Assembly: GCA_902613065.1 (NCBI GenBank)
Contig: CACMFU010000002.1
Coordinates: 1 to 64,000 of the forward strand
Source: an uncultured Pelagibacteraceae bacterium
Lineage (GTDB): Bacteria > Pseudomonadota > Alphaproteobacteria > Pelagibacterales > Pelagibacteraceae
Length of the DNA stretch: 64,000 bases
Direction of reading: 5' to 3'
Shown: positions 62,312 to 64,000 of the stretch, piece after piece
Layout of the letters: each line of letters begins with the position of its first letter
How positions within the stretch are numbered: the first letter of the stretch is position 1
Translations under genes and position numbers: made by a program
Notes under the pieces: generated by a model
Told to the model about the DNA's origin: nothing
The model's database searches: none
What the model saw: the letters and a program-made list of their open reading frames with translations, nothing else

Positions 62312-62799
62312 AAAAAATAAATGTATTAATTTCAACTTTTTTTGGAAATGGATATATTTCCAAAATTCCTGGCACATTTACATCTCTAAGCACGTTAATA
62401 ATCCTTTATATATTCTTTGAGGTATTACACTTTAATAATCTAAATTATATTTTGATATTATATTCTATAATATTTTTTTATTCTTTTTATGCTGTAATGG
62501 ATTCTGAAACGGAATTTGACAATAAAGATCCTAGACAAATTGTCATTGATGAAGTTTTAGGTCAAGCAATGCCACTAATACTTTTAGTATATTTATCATC
62601 TAAAAATTTAATTAATATTCCAATTGAAATATATTATTTGTTATCTTTTATTCTTTTTAGATTTTTTGATATAGTTAAACCTTTTCCAGTAAGTTATTTT
62701 GATAAACAACATAAAAATTTTTTTGGTATTATTATGGACGATATAGTTGCTGGATTGTATACAATGTTAATAATATATCTTGTTTCATTTAAATTTTAA
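62308..62799 (+). CDS. pgpA: phosphatidylglycerophosphatase A
   Basis: Start chosen at 62308 (ATGA overlap); GNGYISKIPGTFTSL, IVIDEVLGQAMPL, RFFDIVKPFPVSYFD. Confidence 0.92.
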   Translation: MKKINVLISTFFGNGYISKIPGTFTSLSTLIILYIFFEVLHFNNLNYILILYSIIFFYSFYAVMDSETEFDNKDPRQIVIDEVLGQAMPLILLVYLSSKNLINIPIEIYYLLSFILFRFFDIVKPFPVSYFDKQHKNFFGIIMDDIVAGLYTMLIIYLVSFKF

Positions 62800-63263
62800 T
62801 GAGTATCGATAAATTACACAAAAAGTTAATTAAAAAAAAAACTACTATATCTGTAGCTGAATCTTGTACCGGTGGTTTGCTATCAAGCAAATTAACTAAA
62901 TTAAGTGGCTCTTCAAAGTATTTTAAAATGGGATTAATTACATATTCCAATAATGCTAAAATAAATATTCTCAAAGTTAAGAAAAGTATAATTGATAAAT
63001 ATGGAGCAGTAAGCCAAGAATGTTGTAAATCTATGGTAGAAAATTTATCAAAATTATCAAAAAGTAAAATCAACTTATCAATTACAGGTGTTGCGGGTCC
63101 CAAAGGTGGTACAAAAAATAAACCTGTAGGTCTTGTATTTATTGGTATTAAAAAGAGAAATAAAATTCTTATTATAAAAAATTTATTTGGTAAAAAGAAA
63201 AGATCAATAATACAAAATAATACAGTTGAAAAATGTATTAATTTATTAATAAAAATTATTTAG
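62799..63263 (+). CDS. CinA C-terminal domain / nicotinamide-nucleotide amidase
   Basis: 154 aa; ISVAESCTGGLLSSKLT, GAVSQECCKSMVE, ITGVAGPKGGT.NKPVGLVFIG. Confidence 0.94.
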   Translation: MSIDKLHKKLIKKKTTISVAESCTGGLLSSKLTKLSGSSKYFKMGLITYSNNAKINILKVKKSIIDKYGAVSQECCKSMVENLSKLSKSKINLSITGVAGPKGGTKNKPVGLVFIGIKKRNKILIIKNLFGKKKRSIIQNNTVEKCINLLIKII

Positions 63264-63270
63264 TTATTTA

Positions 63271-63708
63271 TTACAAATTTTCAGCTCTTTTTTGAAAAGC
63301 GTCGGCTATTTTATTAAGTCCATATTGAAAAGATTTTGACATTATAATATTAAGAAATTTATTCTTAATTTCAAAATCGACGTCAAAATGAACTTCGGTA
63401 AAATTATCTTTCTCCACAAACCTCCAATTATTTTCTAAATAATTCAACGGACCATCAATATTAGTCACATGAATGTGATCATTTTTTTTATCATACCTGA
63501 CATCACTTTTATAAGTGTCTGTAAAAGGTTTTTTACCTATAGTTAAATCTGCAATTATATTTATAGAATCTTCTACTTCTTTTTTTTCATAAACCTTAGA
63601 ATTTATACAAAAAGGAATAAATTCAGGATATTTTTCAATATCTAAAACAAAATTAATAAGTGTTTTTTTATCGCGTTCTATTAATCGCGTTACAGATGCT
63701 TTTGGCAT
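63271..63708 (-). CDS. Coq10/RatA-type START-like ubiquinone-binding protein
   Basis: 145 aa; VLDIEKYPEFIPFC, GPLNYLENNWRF, F.IKNKFLNIIM. Confidence 0.88.
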   Translation of the reverse strand: MPKASVTRLIERDKKTLINFVLDIEKYPEFIPFCINSKVYEKKEVEDSINIIADLTIGKKPFTDTYKSDVRYDKKNDHIHVTNIDGPLNYLENNWRFVEKDNFTEVHFDVDFEIKNKFLNIIMSKSFQYGLNKIADAFQKRAENL

Positions 63709-63712
63709 TGAA

Positions 63713-64000
63713 TTAATTGTGTCTATTTTGTTTTAATTTGGCAAAATCTTCATCAGCATGATACGAAGATCTAGTCAATGGAGAAGATGAAACTAATAAA
63801 AAACCCTTTGACTTTGCAATTATTTCTAAATCTTTAAATTCATCAGGATGATAATATCTATCTAAAGGATGGTGTTTTACTGTTGGTTGAAGGTATTGAC
63901 CAATTGTTAAAAAATCAACATCTGCAGATCTCAAATCATCCATTACTTGGATCACCTCATCTTTTTCCTCACCCAGACCAACCATTATACCTGACTTAGT
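63713..64000 (-). CDS. lipA: lipoyl synthase, C-terminal portion truncated by window end
   Basis: [11 protein letters not shown] continues to the window edge; [35 protein letters not shown]. Confidence 0.95.
   Translation of the reverse strand, partial: TKSGIMVGLGEEKDEVIQVMDDLRSADVDFLTIGQYLQPTVKHHPLDRYYHPDEFKDLEIIAKSKGFLLVSSSPLTRSSYHADEDFAKLKQNRHN

Noticed and set aside
62789-63103. 104-aa minus-strand ORF over cinA C-terminal gene
   Set aside because: Antisense shadow of conserved coding sequence.

Overview
The window is about 64 kb of AT-rich, very tightly packed bacterial chromosome. Gene content, order and composition look like a streamlined alphaproteobacterium of the SAR11 / Pelagibacter type; this is an inference and no search was run. 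I saw no rRNA, CRISPR array, prophage or transposon. Most of the window is housekeeping: tgt-ppi-coaD-gyrA-ssb, uvrA, yajC-secDF, serS-tatCBA-scpBA-nagZ-argS-dgt, erpA-xthA, ilvD-valS, an aapJQMP amino-acid ABC operon, trkH-trkA-ntrX-ntrY, ispDF-pgpA-cinA(C), a coq10-like gene and a partial lipA. There are four tRNAs: Lys(TTT), Cys(GCA), Asn(GTT) and Arg(TCT). Two accessory islands stand out. (1) A zinc island has znuA with a large His/Asp/Lys repeat loop, divergent from znuCB-zur, with two tandem Zur-box-like palindromes between them. (2) A phosphate-starvation island (about 28.0-43.2 kb) has ppx-ppk, sixA, phoB-phoU-pstBACS, an uncharacterised secreted protein, phoR, and a glycosyltransferase plus PlcP-type metallophosphoesterase (lipid remodelling). 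Divergent from these are a diacylglycerol-kinase-like gene and a Lys-rich 71-aa protein. Pho-box-like 11-bp direct repeats precede pstS and the DAG-kinase gene, and a similar one precedes the small-membrane-protein/arsC/aquaporin cluster at 26 kb. That suggests arsenate detoxification may be tied to the phosphate regulon. The best candidates for undescribed biology are the secreted ORF between phoR and pstS, the Lys-rich small protein, the Pho-box/ars link, and an inverted repeat between ssb and uvrA.
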